Positions 38,200 through 48,278 of a stretch of DNA of 64,000 bases are shown here, piece by piece. The stretch lies in the NCBI RefSeq assembly GCF_000332455.1, contig NZ_AOGY02000042.1, positions 186,001 through 250,000 on the forward strand, in the 5' to 3' direction. A program made the position numbers and the translations under genes. Under the pieces are notes generated by a model. That model ran no database searches, was not told the DNA's origin, and was given only the letters and a program-made list of their open reading frames with translations. Numbering within the stretch: position 1 is the first letter of the stretch; the number at the start of each line of letters is the position of its first letter. The DNA comes from Leptospira vanthielii serovar Holland str. Waz Holland = ATCC 700522. GTDB lineage: Bacteria > Spirochaetota > Leptospiria > Leptospirales > Leptospiraceae.

Positions 38200-39438
38200 A
38201 TGACAGAAAAAATACCCGTAACCGTACTCTCTGGATTTTTAGGAGCAGGTAAAACTACCCTACTCAATCACATCCTCACCAACCGAGAGGGTTTGCGTGT
38301 AGCCGTCATCGTGAACGATATGAGCGAAATCAATATCGATGCGCAGCTTATTGCTTCCGGCGGCAGCTTAAGTCGAACCAATGAAAAATTAGTCGAAATG
38401 TCCAATGGTTGTATATGTTGCACACTGCGCGAAGACCTACTTATTGAGATCACCAAACTCGCCAAAGACGGAAAGTATGATTCCATCCTGATTGAATCCA
38501 CTGGTATTTCAGAACCACTTCCCATTGCCGAAACTTTTACCTTTGAAGATGAAAAGGGTGTGAGTTTGTCTGATTTTGTCCGATTGGATTCAATGATCAC
38601 GGTAGTGGATGCTGTAAATTTTTTAAAAGACTTTCAAAGCCTTGATTCTTTAAGAGAACGGGAATTAGGTGCCGGAGAGGAAGATGACAGAGATATTGTG
38701 GATTTACTTGTGGACCAAGTGGAGTTTAGCGATACCATCATCGTCAATAAAATCAGTTTGTTGTCTGATGAAAAAAAGAATCGACTCCTAACTATTTTAA
38801 GATCCTTAAACGCAGATGCAGAAATTATCCCCACAGATTATAGCAAAGTTCCGTTGGCAAAAGTTCTAAACACCGGCAGATTTGATTTTGATAAAGCAAG
38901 CCAGTCTCCTTTATGGCTAAAGGAACTTCGTGGAGAACATACACCCGAAACCGAAGAATATGGAATCAAAAGTTTTGTGTATGGAAACAGACGCCCCTTT
39001 CATCCAGAGCGTTTTTACAAATGGCTGCATTCTGAAAAATCAGGAGTGGTTCGTGCCAAAGGATTTGTTTGGCTAGCGAGTAAAATGGACTGGGTTCTTC
39101 TTTATTCCCAAGCAGGAAACCTATCCTCTTACAAACCGGAAGGGTATTGGTGGGCCAGTATCCCTGATGAGGATATCCCAGATGATCCTGATGTATTAGA
39201 AAATTTGAAAGCTCATTGGTTAGAACCTTGGGGTGATCGACGCCAAGAGATAGTCCTCATTGGTAGAGATATGGATGAAAAAAAACTTCGAACCTCTCTC
39301 GACAAATGCCTGCTAAGTGATGATGAATACAAAGCAGGGCCGGAAGTTTGGGAATCCCTCGAAGATCCATTTCCAGACTGGGATGCCATGATTGCAGAAT
39401 CAGAAGGGAAAGAAAACCAAGAAGAAGTTTCGGGGTAA
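38200..39438 (+). CDS. COG0523 (CobW/ZigA-like) GTPase, predicted zinc-stress metallochaperone
   Basis: The start is set at ATG 38200 (AAGGA 7 bases upstream), giving 412 residues beginning [13 protein letters not shown] longer frame from 38062 would translate through two operators and is rejected. Walker [10 protein letters not shown] is at 12-20, and the metal-binding CxCC is at C71-C74 in [12 protein letters not shown]. GTPase base-recognition NKIS follows, then a C-terminal CobW_C domain from about 265. Members of COG0523 use GTP to hand metal to target proteins, and many are Zur-regulated. The shared operator supports a zinc role here over cobalt or nitrile hydratase roles. Confidence 0.88.
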   Translation: MTEKIPVTVLSGFLGAGKTTLLNHILTNREGLRVAVIVNDMSEINIDAQLIASGGSLSRTNEKLVEMSNGCICCTLREDLLIEITKLAKDGKYDSILIESTGISEPLPIAETFTFEDEKGVSLSDFVRLDSMITVVDAVNFLKDFQSLDSLRERELGAGEEDDRDIVDLLVDQVEFSDTIIVNKISLLSDEKKNRLLTILRSLNADAEIIPTDYSKVPLAKVLNTGRFDFDKASQSPLWLKELRGEHTPETEEYGIKSFVYGNRRPFHPERFYKWLHSEKSGVVRAKGFVWLASKMDWVLLYSQAGNLSSYKPEGYWWASIPDEDIPDDPDVLENLKAHWLEPWGDRRQEIVLIGRDMDEKKLRTSLDKCLLSDDEYKAGPEVWESLEDPFPDWDAMIAESEGKENQEEVSG

Positions 39439-39553
39439 TACCCGACTACACTTGCCAACTGAGATCCCAATGGCAGTGGCCAGAGGATTTTTCGGTAAGT
39501 GTCTTACTTAAGGAAACGGTTCACATTCTGCTAGGATTTAAGTATACTTTCAA

Positions 39554-40066
39554 TTAAACGACTGCTGCCTTAAGGGCAGCGATGTCAATTTTATGCATCT
39601 TAAGCATAGCCTCTTGGGCTCGTTCGGCCTTCACTGGATCCGGGTGGGAAATCAGTTGTAAAAGAATTTTTGGTGTGACCTGCCACCACATACCAAATTT
39701 GTCCTGAAGCCAACCGCACATACTTTCTTTACCACCATCGGCAAGTAAACCATTCCAATAATAATCAACTTCCTTTTGTGTTTCCACGCTAATCATAAAG
39801 GAAACTCCCCAACTGAATTGAAACCCAGGCCCTCCATTAAAGGCAAAAAATTTTTGGCCATTCAAAATGAATTCTGCCTGTGTGGGATTTACGATGAGGA
39901 ATTTAGATTTTTTGAAGATAGATTTATAGAATTTGGCAACTTCTTCGATGTTCGCATTGAACATAAGAAAGGGAGTGATACTTTGAGTTGGAGAACCGAT
40001 ATATTCCACTTTTTTCACACCAGATTTTGGCTTTTGGGAACTAGTTTTCTTTTTTGCAACTGCCAT
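39554..40066 (-). CDS. VOC/PhnB-like protein
   Basis: The start is at ATG 40066 because GGGAG lies 6 bases before it; a frame 8 codons longer lacks a site. The 170-residue protein has a Lys/Ser-rich leader, then a PhnB-type vicinal-oxygen-chelate fold: ITPFLMFNANIEEVAKFYKSIF, FFAFNGGPGFQFSWGVSFMI, and DKFGMWWQVTPKIL. Members are often annotated as 3-demethylubiquinone methyltransferase-like or glyoxalase-like without proven activity. Monocistronic; convergent with the COG0523 gene. Confidence 0.85.
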   Translation of the reverse strand: MAVAKKKTSSQKPKSGVKKVEYIGSPTQSITPFLMFNANIEEVAKFYKSIFKKSKFLIVNPTQAEFILNGQKFFAFNGGPGFQFSWGVSFMISVETQKEVDYYWNGLLADGGKESMCGWLQDKFGMWWQVTPKILLQLISHPDPVKAERAQEAMLKMHKIDIAALKAAVV

Positions 40067-40135
40067 GTTTTTCTCCCTTTTTTCAAACAAATTTTATGCT
40101 GATCACTTAACTTACTCAAGGAAAAAAAGTAATTT

Positions 40136-41698
40136 TTATTTCCCTTTTGCCCAGTGATTCCATTCTTTTGCGGTCCGAAACTTTTGTCCTGTAACAGCAG
40201 TAAGTGCATAATAACTGAGTTTGCGTTTTTCGGAATCATCTCCATTCACAAACGTTAATAGAAGTGGAACGGATTTTTTATCTTTGCGTTTTGCAACTTC
40301 CTCCATAGCTGGTCGGTAAACTTCCGCATCCTTAGACTTTGTTGCTTCTTCGATGATGAGACGTGCCTCTTCTGTGGGAATCAAAGCCACTGTGGAAAGA
40401 ATTTGCGGAGCCATTTTGGGTCTTTCCGAAAGTAGTTCTTTTAGTTTTGGCAAACTAGAGGGATCTGCAATCGAACCAAGGGCTTCTAATGCGTAGACCA
40501 TAAGTTTTGCATCTCCTTTATCCAGGGCCTTGATCAAATCGGGAACGGCTTCTTTGGCACCAAGAATTCCTAGTGCCCAGGCAGAACCATAAGGTCCCTC
40601 GGTAGCTCCCGATAATAAAATCTTTCTAAGCACTGGAACGGAAGTTTTATCACCAATCCAACCGAGAGCTTCCGCAAAATTGTCTCGTTCGGGAGTGGTG
40701 TCTTTTTCTAACAACTCCTCAATGCGAAGTCTTGCTTCTTTATACCTTTGACGACCAACAATCTTTGCAGCACTCCCCCAATTTTTTGTATCCTTTCCAT
40801 TTAACAGACCAAAGGCTAACTGCGCCGCTTCTTTGGATGGGATAGAACATAGAACATCTGTTGCATAAAGTTTGGTTTCAGCATCGTCTGACTGCAAGGT
40901 TTGGAATACTTTGGGAACCACAGAAGGGTTTCCAATTTCAATGAGAGCCATCGATGCATTTTCTTTTCCTTTGCTATAAGGAAGGTTTAGCGCTTTCACA
41001 AGTACATCATTTGCTTTTTTTGCTTTGATTCTGCCAAGTGCAAGGTATGCAGCTGCAAGGGTTGGGGACTCGTCTTGGATTTGGGTGAGTCGAAGTATAT
41101 AAGACTCTGACGCCGAAATTTTTAATTTTCCAAGGGCCATGGCATAAGTTTTGTCTTTTTCTCTATCTTTATTTTTTGAAGCTAAACTCAAAATTTGAGG
41201 GCCAACCGAATTTGCACCTATTTGCACCAAGGCATCTACAACTTGTAACCGAAGGGTCGCATTTGAATCGTCTAACAAAGGATAGATTCTATTTCCCACT
41301 GATGGATCTTTCATCCGAGTGAGCGCATCCAAATAAACATCCTTTGGATTTTCGGGATCAGACCACATTAAATTGGCAATTGTTGTAGCAGACGATTTGT
41401 CCTTTAGGTCTCCGAGTGCAATGGCGACACCTGCGCGAACACCAGGTTCCTTATCCGATAAAAGTTTTTTTAATTTGGGTATGGCGGATCTTTCTTCTCG
41501 ACTCCCCAATTGGACAGCAGCCTGAGAGCGAGTGAAGGAGTCAGTAGAATCCAGACTTTCCAACAGTTCTTTTGTGGTTTGTTCTTCTGACACAATTTCC
41601 TCGGCAGAACCTGAATCTTCCTTCGGGGGAACGGGATCACAATTCAAAATGAGAGTGAGGGCGAAAAAAAAAGGAACCAAAAACAAATACTTTTGCAT
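40136..41698 (-). CDS. HEAT-repeat lipoprotein
   Basis: Starting at ATG 41698, the protein reads MQKYLFLVPFFFALTLILNC, a lipoprotein signal with Cys20. The mature ~500 residues are tandem HEAT/PBS-lyase-type repeats of about 30 residues, for example SAIPKLKKLLSDKEPGVRAGVAIALGDL and the ASWALGILGAKEAVPDLIKAL type. They form an alpha-solenoid for protein binding in the periplasm or on the surface. An acidic Ser/Glu linker (SGSAEEIVSEEQ) follows the lipid Cys. No enzymatic motif is present. The partner is unknown. Confidence 0.85.
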   Translation of the reverse strand: MQKYLFLVPFFFALTLILNCDPVPPKEDSGSAEEIVSEEQTTKELLESLDSTDSFTRSQAAVQLGSREERSAIPKLKKLLSDKEPGVRAGVAIALGDLKDKSSATTIANLMWSDPENPKDVYLDALTRMKDPSVGNRIYPLLDDSNATLRLQVVDALVQIGANSVGPQILSLASKNKDREKDKTYAMALGKLKISASESYILRLTQIQDESPTLAAAYLALGRIKAKKANDVLVKALNLPYSKGKENASMALIEIGNPSVVPKVFQTLQSDDAETKLYATDVLCSIPSKEAAQLAFGLLNGKDTKNWGSAAKIVGRQRYKEARLRIEELLEKDTTPERDNFAEALGWIGDKTSVPVLRKILLSGATEGPYGSAWALGILGAKEAVPDLIKALDKGDAKLMVYALEALGSIADPSSLPKLKELLSERPKMAPQILSTVALIPTEEARLIIEEATKSKDAEVYRPAMEEVAKRKDKKSVPLLLTFVNGDDSEKRKLSYYALTAVTGQKFRTAKEWNHWAKGK

Positions 41699-41743
41699 GC
41701 CAGACAAATTTATAAATTTAAAAATCTTCCTACAAGTTTTAAT

Positions 41744-41932
41744 TCAAATGAAACGATCGATTTTTTTTCTTCGACTTCCATCATCACAAAGTTTTTTCTC
41801 TTTAGGACACTCGAAAACAGATGTAATGTTTCTAACTTCTGGAAAAGAAAATCTCATAGAACAAACGTTTGTTCCCGCGATCACACACCCATAAGAGGAA
41901 ATAACTAACGTAAAAAATAGAATATTTCTCAT
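41744..41932 (-). CDS. Possible small secreted Cys-containing protein
   Basis: The 62-codon frame starts MRNILFFTLVISSYGC, a signal-like start with a weak lipobox, and has four Cys in all. No ribosome site precedes ATG, and no homologous family is recognised. It occupies the 408-base stretch between the HEAT lipoprotein start and the next gene. Besides this frame, that stretch contains a terminator (42041-42069) and an AGAAATTTCT palindrome near 42010. Real but unproven, or chance. Confidence 0.4.
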   Translation of the reverse strand: MRNILFFTLVISSYGCVIAGTNVCSMRFSFPEVRNITSVFECPKEKKLCDDGSRRKKIDRFI

Positions 41933-42040
41933 TTAAATGAATTAAACCAATATAAACACTATTTAGGAATCGTTAGGAAAATTGGTGTTGTGGCAAACAC
42001 AGAGAGAAATTTCTAAGAGAAGGGTGTTTTGGGAATGGAC

Positions 42041-42069
42041 AAAAAAAAAGAGGACAAACTGTCCTCTTT
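42041..42069 (-). terminator. Strong rho-independent terminator
   Basis: AAAGAGGACA and TGTCCTCTTT form a perfect 10-bp stem with a 3-base loop (42047-42069), followed on the minus strand by a run of T. It is placed 38 bases after the stop of the gene at 42107-42784 and ends the SGNH hydrolase operon. Confidence 0.85.
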
Positions 42070-42106
42070 GGTAGAAACCAGGGCCGAGTGGCAAAAAAGG
42101 AAAAAA

Positions 42107-42784
42107 CTATGAATTAGGAACTTGGTTTCTCACTTCTTTCAAAGTGGTAAGTTCGCGTTTCCAAGTTTTTAAGTCACTTTCTGCAGATTGTTTTACTTCT
42201 CCTGCGGGGTGTTTGTTTTCCATCCAATACTCAACCATCTGGATTCTCGACTCTAACTCATTGATCTTAAAATCGAAATAAGCCCTTTGGGTTTTCGCTG
42301 CGGGTTTTTCCTTTGCACCAGGCTCTTCTGTTGAAGGTTTGTCTGACCATTTTTCTTTGGAAATGGATGCAGAAAAACTTGCGTCCATCGCAGTAAAAGA
42401 ATCTAACATTTCGAGTTGTTCCTTTTCTTCCGCTTCCGTCATACGGGTTCTGATTTCACGAGGAATGTAGAAATTTTTCGGGTATTTTGCCGCAAATTCT
42501 CTCCATTCTTCTTTAATTTCTTCCTTACGATTTGGTTTTTTCTCCAAAGCAAACGGCCAAAGTACCTCAGCTTGCGCCAATTCCAATTCTTCTGGATTGG
42601 GAGCTTCGGCAAACTCTGGATCGTCAAACAACGATTTAGCGTGACTTTCTGAATTCCCGAAATCGGAATCGACGACATCTGTCTGTTTGTTTGTTTTATG
42701 AGAAGAAAACTTCCATACAACAAATGAAAACAATACTAACAGAAATCCACAAACCGAAATGATACCTATAAACCGTTTACTCAT
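42107..42784 (-). CDS. Unknown signal-anchored protein
   Basis: The 225-residue protein has one N-terminal membrane segment (~6-25, IGIISVCGFLLVLFSFVVWKF) and a long hydrophilic, Glu/Lys-rich, mostly helical part with coiled-coil character near the C-terminus (FDFKINELESRIQMVEYWMENK). No family is recognised. It follows the SGNH hydrolase gene by 11 bases and precedes a strong terminator, so the two genes form a bicistron. The topology suggests a helical domain on the periplasmic side. Confidence 0.75.
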   Translation of the reverse strand: MSKRFIGIISVCGFLLVLFSFVVWKFSSHKTNKQTDVVDSDFGNSESHAKSLFDDPEFAEAPNPEELELAQAEVLWPFALEKKPNRKEEIKEEWREFAAKYPKNFYIPREIRTRMTEAEEKEQLEMLDSFTAMDASFSASISKEKWSDKPSTEEPGAKEKPAAKTQRAYFDFKINELESRIQMVEYWMENKHPAGEVKQSAESDLKTWKRELTTLKEVRNQVPNS

Positions 42785-42795
42785 CGTTTAACCTC

Positions 42796-44061
42796 TTATG
42801 TAAAGATTGACACTACCCAAGAAATCGCCTGACCAAAGATATTTTCTGTCAGGAATTTTTTCAAATCCACTGGATTTCTATTTAGGGTATCATAATACCA
42901 AGCAGTGTATTCACTTACTTGTGGAATTGAATATCCATAACGAGTGTTAATCGCTTTGATCAATTCATTTGCAAATAGAGAATGGCCATACATGTTAGGG
43001 TGAACGCCATCTAAACCAAAAACTCCTGGTTGGTTAGGAAGTGGCCAATTGGCTCTTGCGTTTCCTGGAGACCAACCATCAGCACTACGAATCGGCCTTC
43101 CATTTTCCTTTAGGTCGTCAAAAATCACACGTAAGTCAGCAACAGCAAAACGCATAGTGGCGCCTTGTGCTTTGATTTCGTTATTTAACATATTTAGGAA
43201 AGTAGAAATAGTAGCGATCTCATTGGCATCAAGAACTTGATTCGGATCAGATACGGAATTTCTAAAGAATGCTTTGAGTCCTGTATAATTGGCACGACCA
43301 TTAGGATCTTTGTAGTTTTCTAAGAATGCAATGGCAGTTACGTTTGGAACTGTAAAAAGAACTCCACCTTGTAAACTTCCCATAGCAGACATTCTGCGGA
43401 AAAACTCACGGATGTCTCTTTTGAATCTTGTTTCATCCAAACAATCTGTTGATGTATGAAGTGCTGTACAAAGAACATGGTTTGCTCCAGCCGATCCAAA
43501 TAGGAAGGTTGGTTTTACTTTTTCCATTACTTGGGCTTGTGTACCAGCATCTCTTAGTCCAAATCTATGGAACTTATCTGGTTCTTGACAATCAGCAACA
43601 GTCACCCAACGGTAAGTATACCAATACCATTTTGCCCAATACCATTCTTTGGCTTGTTTGGTGGCGTTGATGTCTTCACATTTACCAGAAGTTTTGAGTA
43701 AAGATGTATACTCGGCTCCGGTAATCCCTGCATGCGTTGGTAAAGAAACTGTAGATGCATTGCCACCGATAATACTTTCTGCGATACAGAAAATACCACA
43801 ATCCCATTTGAGCACGTCTTCTAAGTTTACGAATGGTCCTTTCAGAACATTGTAAGAGATGGAAGCTCCTGCTTGTTTACTGACAAGAACGGGGTAAGCC
43901 CAATCTTGTGTTTTTTTCTCAACCGTAACACCAAAGAAACCTTGGCTCAGGGAATCTCCTACGGCACCCACACGTTGGAACATTTGGCTTTGGGTTTGTG
44001 CAGAGAGAGACCCTGCGAAAACCAAGGACAATGCCAGTCCGAATATTTTATTTGCGTTCAT
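42796..44061 (-). CDS. Secreted SGNH/GDSL-type hydrolase
   Basis: The start is at ATG 44061 with GGGAGG 4 bases before it, not the frame 10 codons longer. The 421-residue protein has a signal peptide ([22 protein letters not shown]). Block I is [12 protein letters not shown] with nucleophile S37, a GSAGANH block carries Gly and Asn of the oxyanion hole, and [10 protein letters not shown] near residue 360 supplies Asp and His. It is longer than a minimal SGNH esterase, with a Trp/Tyr-rich insertion ([15 protein letters not shown]). Likely a periplasmic or secreted esterase or lipase; the substrate is unknown. Confidence 0.85.
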   Translation of the reverse strand: MNANKIFGLALSLVFAGSLSAQTQSQMFQRVGAVGDSLSQGFFGVTVEKKTQDWAYPVLVSKQAGASISYNVLKGPFVNLEDVLKWDCGIFCIAESIIGGNASTVSLPTHAGITGAEYTSLLKTSGKCEDINATKQAKEWYWAKWYWYTYRWVTVADCQEPDKFHRFGLRDAGTQAQVMEKVKPTFLFGSAGANHVLCTALHTSTDCLDETRFKRDIREFFRRMSAMGSLQGGVLFTVPNVTAIAFLENYKDPNGRANYTGLKAFFRNSVSDPNQVLDANEIATISTFLNMLNNEIKAQGATMRFAVADLRVIFDDLKENGRPIRSADGWSPGNARANWPLPNQPGVFGLDGVHPNMYGHSLFANELIKAINTRYGYSIPQVSEYTAWYYDTLNRNPVDLKKFLTENIFGQAISWVVSIFT

Positions 44062-44281
44062 ATTTCCTCCCAATCGAAACATTTTTAACATATTTTAAAC
44101 AATTGCCATAGAATTGTGGCTTTTTGAACGAGTGTCAAATAATTTATTTCCGAACCACTGAGATTTTTTGAACAAAGTTCATTGAATGATCAGAACGAAC
44201 GTTCCTGATATATATCAACCCAAACCCAAATAAAACCATTTGCACGGAAAGGCCCCTAGATGAACGTTGTTTAAATAATAA

Positions 44282-44296
44282 TGAGAACTAATCTCA
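44282..44296 (+). promoter_or_regulatory. Possible Fur-like operator before the imelysin operon
   Basis: TGAGA-ACTAA-TCTCA is a perfect 5-base inverted repeat, and with flanking bases AATAATGAGAACTAATCTCA partly resembles Fur boxes. It ends 22 bases before ATG 44319 and just before AAGGAG. Another imperfect palindrome, ATCAG...CTGAT, lies at 44189-44209. The rest of the 257-base divergent gap holds promoters I cannot place. The regulator is not proven. Confidence 0.4.
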
Positions 44297-44318
44297 CTCG
44301 CAAGGAGAACTTCCCCCA

Positions 44319-45602
44319 ATGACATCGATGCGAATTCTTACCTCCGCACTATCCTTCGGCCTTTTGCTGAGCGATTGTACTCCCAAAACAGATAATTCTG
44401 AAAAAAATCTATTGGCGGCGGCCTTAGCCTTGGCGGCGAATGCTCCAAGCCAGTCCGCTTTTTTAGATACCTACTCCCAAATTGCCTTCCAAAACTACAG
44501 TGATGCATATACAGACGTGGTGGCCCTTCGAGAAAAGGTAACTGCCCTCACAACCGTAGCCTCGCCAACCGCGGCTGCCCTATCGGCCGTAAAAACGGAA
44601 TGGAGAAAGGCCAGACGTAGTTATTTACAAACGGAAGTTTTTCGTTTTAGCAAAGGTCCCATCGACAACCCGGCGCTTACAAACGGTGTGGAACTAGAGC
44701 CATTGATGAACGCATGGCCTCTAGATGAAGGATACATTGATACAGTGATCCTTACCAACACAATCACAAAACAAGGATTAATTGATGCCAATGGAGGAGA
44801 TTGTACTGGTGGGACTTGCCCCGATGGGGATACAGCCAAAAATATTTCTGTGGGTTGGCATGCCATTGAATACCTTCTGTGGGGACCCGATACAGCAGGC
44901 AATGCTACACCAGGATCTTCGATCACTGAAGCCAACTTTACTACAGCCAATGGAAGTGGAAATGCAGCTGCAAAACGTTCCGCCTATCTATTGTATGCCA
45001 CAGAGATTTTGGAGAGCCAACTCCTTCAGTTGAAAAATGCTTGGGATCCTTCGCATTCCACTACCTATGTTACTAAGTTCAAAGTTAGTTCCACATCCTT
45101 TGAAAATGTCATTCGTGGGATTGCCAGATTTTCTGGTGGAGAATGGGGAGGTGAAAGGATGACTGGAGTGTTTGGTGGTGAACAAGAAGAAGAACATTCT
45201 TGTTTCTCCGACAATACCAAAGCTGATTTTTACTATGATGCTAAAGGATTAGAAAATCTTTTTCATGGTTCTTATACTGGTTCTAAAACCATTAGCGGTT
45301 ATGGTTTAAAAAATCTACTGGGTGGTGAGTCAAATTACATCGGTGAAAGGATAGTCACAGCAGAACGATTTTGCCTGAATGAATTTCAAGAGACTGCTTC
45401 TTTGAACCAAACTTGTAACAGTTCCATCATTGCGAGCCGTTTTGATACAATGATTGCGACTGTCAATTCGACACAAAGTGACGATTATAAAATTTTCCGA
45501 TACAACATCCAACCAGCAGTTCAAGAAATAGCAAAAGCACTCCAAAGGTCTGCTGCTAATTTTGGATTCTCCATTGGGGACGATGGTTTAGTTCTCCAAT
45601 AA
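44319..45602 (+). CDS. Imelysin-family lipoprotein (LruB-like)
   Basis: The 427-residue protein begins MTSMRILTSALSFGLLLSDC. The lipobox-like LLSDC has an unusual Asp before Cys, tolerated in some spirochaete lipoproteins. The mature part has the imelysin (M75-like) motif GxHxxE as GWHAIEYLLWG and a two-repeat helical build, with GGEWGGERMTGVFGGE in the middle. Imelysin-like proteins (EfeO, IrpA, ICMP) are periplasmic or surface iron-handling proteins, and their peptidase activity is doubtful. It is the first gene of a five-gene operon ending with a TonB receptor, an arrangement like the LruB locus of pathogenic Leptospira. AAGGAG lies 11 bases upstream. Confidence 0.87.
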   Translation: MTSMRILTSALSFGLLLSDCTPKTDNSEKNLLAAALALAANAPSQSAFLDTYSQIAFQNYSDAYTDVVALREKVTALTTVASPTAAALSAVKTEWRKARRSYLQTEVFRFSKGPIDNPALTNGVELEPLMNAWPLDEGYIDTVILTNTITKQGLIDANGGDCTGGTCPDGDTAKNISVGWHAIEYLLWGPDTAGNATPGSSITEANFTTANGSGNAAAKRSAYLLYATEILESQLLQLKNAWDPSHSTTYVTKFKVSSTSFENVIRGIARFSGGEWGGERMTGVFGGEQEEEHSCFSDNTKADFYYDAKGLENLFHGSYTGSKTISGYGLKNLLGGESNYIGERIVTAERFCLNEFQETASLNQTCNSSIIASRFDTMIATVNSTQSDDYKIFRYNIQPAVQEIAKALQRSAANFGFSIGDDGLVLQ

Positions 45603-45618
45603 ACAAAAATATAAAAAA

Positions 45619-47145
45619 ATGAAGTCAAAACACCTTATCCTATTTTCTATTCTCTTTCTCGTTTTCAATTGCAAAAAAAAATCGAACGATGACACGACAA
45701 CTGCTCTTATCCTTGCTGCCATTTTATCCTCTTCCTCCTGTTCTTCGGGAGATTTTTTAAACGATCCTTGTGAACAGTATAGCGGTGGAGACACTACCAC
45801 CTTTGACTCCACTGAGTCTGCCTTTGATTTAGAAGCTGCAAATGTGGTTGATTCAAAACGCTCCATTGACTTCCAAGATGGAAACGCTAACTTCAATCGA
45901 ACTTGGCTTCCTGCTGGAAATTCTTCTGTGGCAGGGCTTGGGCCAGTATTTAACAATCGCTCTTGCCAAGGTTGCCATGTTAAAGATGGACGCGGTAGAC
46001 CTCCGGCTGATGGAACGAGTCTTGCCTCTATGCTCATTCGTTTGAGCGCCGCCGGCGTAAACCCAACCACGGGAGGCCCCGTTGCTATGACTAATTTTGG
46101 AACCCAACTGAATACAGAAGGAATTTTAGAATACGGAACGGGAACACAGATCCCAAAAGAAGGAACCGTTACCATCACTTATACCGAAGAGGTGGGAAGT
46201 TTTCCCGATGGTGAAACTTACTCACTACGTAAGCCAAGTTATGCGATCACTTGGAATGTCGGAGGTGGTGCCACTCAAATCAACGTGGCAAATCCGGGAC
46301 AACCTTACCACCCAACAACTAACGCTGCCGGCACTTATTTTATTTCTCCAAGAACCGCACCAATGGTTCCAGGCCTTGGGTTACTCGAAGCCATTCCCGA
46401 ATCTACCATTCGGTCCTTTGCAGATGTATCAGACTCAAATGGAGACGGAATTTCAGGAAAACCAAACCTTGTTTGGGATACAACACAAGCAAAAGCATTT
46501 ATCGGAAGGTTCGGATGGAAGGCAAACCAACCCAATTTAAACCATCAAAATGCCAGTGCCTTTCTCGGCGATATTGGACTCACAACTCCCGTTTTTCCAA
46601 CGGAAAACTGCGCTACAGGACAAACTGTTTGTACCGCAAGTCCTTCCGGGAATGGAACTAATCCAGAAATTTCAAGTGATCGTTTATCAAGAGTTACTTT
46701 CTATACAAGTTTGGTGAGTGTTCCAGGTAGAAGGAATTGGAAAAACGATGAAGTAAGGAAAGGAAAAGAACTGTTTATAGAAATCGGGTGTTCTTCCTGC
46801 CATATTCCTAGAATTAAAACGGGAGACCATTCGATAAGTGAAGTTGCTAACCAAGAAATCAGACCATATACCGATTTACTCTTACACGATATGGGAGATG
46901 GACTGAGTGACTTCCGTTCCGATTTTTTAGCAACCGGGAATGAATGGCGAACCACTCCACTTTGGGGACTTGGTCTTGTTGAACGAGTTAATGGCCACGA
47001 ACTTTTGTTACATGATGGAAGAGCGAGAGGTGTCCAAGAAGCCATTCTATGGCATGGTGGCGAAGCAGAACAAATTAAAAACAAATACAAACAGTTACCA
47101 AAACTATCACGGGCTAAGGTAATTAGTTTCCTTAAATCCTTATGA
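45619..47145 (+). CDS. Di-haem c-type cytochrome oxidoreductase (DUF1111-like) lipoprotein
   Basis: The 508-residue protein has lipobox LVFNC (Cys18). Two haem motifs are seen, CQGCH in NRSCQGCHVKDGRGRPP and CSSCH in EIGCSSCHIPRIKTG. RNWKNDEVRKGKELF precedes the second cytochrome domain. The DGRGRP and LLHDGRA segments match the thiol-oxidoreductase-like di-haem family DUF1111, which is commonly encoded beside imelysins. It probably changes the redox state of iron or a ligand during uptake. It lies 16 bases after the first imelysin gene, with a weak ribosome site. Confidence 0.88.
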   Translation: MKSKHLILFSILFLVFNCKKKSNDDTTTALILAAILSSSSCSSGDFLNDPCEQYSGGDTTTFDSTESAFDLEAANVVDSKRSIDFQDGNANFNRTWLPAGNSSVAGLGPVFNNRSCQGCHVKDGRGRPPADGTSLASMLIRLSAAGVNPTTGGPVAMTNFGTQLNTEGILEYGTGTQIPKEGTVTITYTEEVGSFPDGETYSLRKPSYAITWNVGGGATQINVANPGQPYHPTTNAAGTYFISPRTAPMVPGLGLLEAIPESTIRSFADVSDSNGDGISGKPNLVWDTTQAKAFIGRFGWKANQPNLNHQNASAFLGDIGLTTPVFPTENCATGQTVCTASPSGNGTNPEISSDRLSRVTFYTSLVSVPGRRNWKNDEVRKGKELFIEIGCSSCHIPRIKTGDHSISEVANQEIRPYTDLLLHDMGDGLSDFRSDFLATGNEWRTTPLWGLGLVERVNGHELLLHDGRARGVQEAILWHGGEAEQIKNKYKQLPKLSRAKVISFLKSL

Positions 47146-48278
47146 AACCAAAACAATTCCATACTAAATTTCTAATTTACGGTTTCTATATTCTGTTGTT
47201 GAACTGCGGAAGTCCATCAGACAATGCTTCTAAAAAAGCACAAATTTTAGGATTGGTAGATACGTATCTAAAAACATATACAACATCAAACCTGTTGTTA
47301 GATATTTCTAACAACTTAATCATTCCCAAGTATACGAACTTAGATAATAAAGTTTCATCATTACAGACCTCTGCCGCAACCTATACAGCAAACCCTGATG
47401 CCACTAATTTAACTTTAGTCAGAAACACTTGGACCGAAACCTATTTAGCTTACAAACAAATTGAGTGGGCGTATTTTGGACCGGCTAACATTCCTAACAA
47501 TGTCTATTTGTACTTGGATAGTTTTTCCAGAGCCTTCCCTATTGACCCAACATCCATTGAATCGAAAATCACATCAAATTCAGCGCCAAATGGATTAAGA
47601 GTGGATGGTTTGGATGCAGTTGAATATTTACTTTTTAAAGATAATGTCGCCACAACCAACACAGCTTTTGCTGATGTTAATCGAAGAACATACTTAACAA
47701 AACTCATCCAAGATATAAAAAACCAGACGGGATTACTGATTTTTCAATGGGATAAATCAAGAAGTTCGTCTTTCTATTTTTCCTTTACGAATGCCGGAAA
47801 GGGTAGTCGTGACTATCCCAATACGAAAGACGGACTCACGGAAATCACAAACCAGATGGTATTTTTTTGTAATACCATCGTTGATATAAAAATTGCAGAA
47901 CCTTCCGGATTACGAGCGACCAACCTAGGTGTAAAAGATATCACTAAAGTAGAGACACCTTATGCAAACTTATCATTGGATTCTCTTTTGCAAAGTCTCC
48001 AAGGTTTCTCAGAAATTGGAGAAGCGGGGTTTTATAAATTTCTGGGCCTCCGAAGCGAAACAGTAGTTCCAAGACTAAAAGAACAAATCCGAGTCACAAC
48101 TGCATCTGTTACCTCTTTAAAATCAAAATATGGAACATTCCAAAATGCAATTACGACTGGTAACAGTGATGTGGAACTTATGTTAGCTGAGTTTAAAAAA
48201 CTAAGAATATTGATTAGCACAGAAGTGATCAGTTCACTAGGTGGAACCATCGGAGTTAGTTCGAACGATGGCGATTAA
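47142..48278 (+). CDS. Second imelysin-like lipoprotein with degenerate motif
   Basis: The 378-residue protein has lipobox LLLNC (Cys22). It shares the imelysin layout with the first gene (NTWTETYLAYKQIEWAYFGP, then SFSRAFPIDP), but the GxHxxE motif reads GLDAVEYLLF, with Asp in place of His. The metal site is therefore altered, which hints at a structural or different ligand role. Its ATG overlaps the stop of the cytochrome gene by 4 bases, so the two are translationally coupled. Confidence 0.85.
   Translation: MKPKQFHTKFLIYGFYILLLNCGSPSDNASKKAQILGLVDTYLKTYTTSNLLLDISNNLIIPKYTNLDNKVSSLQTSAATYTANPDATNLTLVRNTWTETYLAYKQIEWAYFGPANIPNNVYLYLDSFSRAFPIDPTSIESKITSNSAPNGLRVDGLDAVEYLLFKDNVATTNTAFADVNRRTYLTKLIQDIKNQTGLLIFQWDKSRSSSFYFSFTNAGKGSRDYPNTKDGLTEITNQMVFFCNTIVDIKIAEPSGLRATNLGVKDITKVETPYANLSLDSLLQSLQGFSEIGEAGFYKFLGLRSETVVPRLKEQIRVTTASVTSLKSKYGTFQNAITTGNSDVELMLAEFKKLRILISTEVISSLGGTIGVSSNDGD

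Noticed and set aside
39564..39580. GCTGCC/GGCAGC hairpin near the VOC gene end
   Set aside because: It lies inside the last codons of the coding region and no T-run follows.
45588..46178. 196-codon minus-strand frame opposite the di-haem gene
   Set aside because: The opposite frame encodes CxxCH motifs and a lipobox; this one has no signal or family features.
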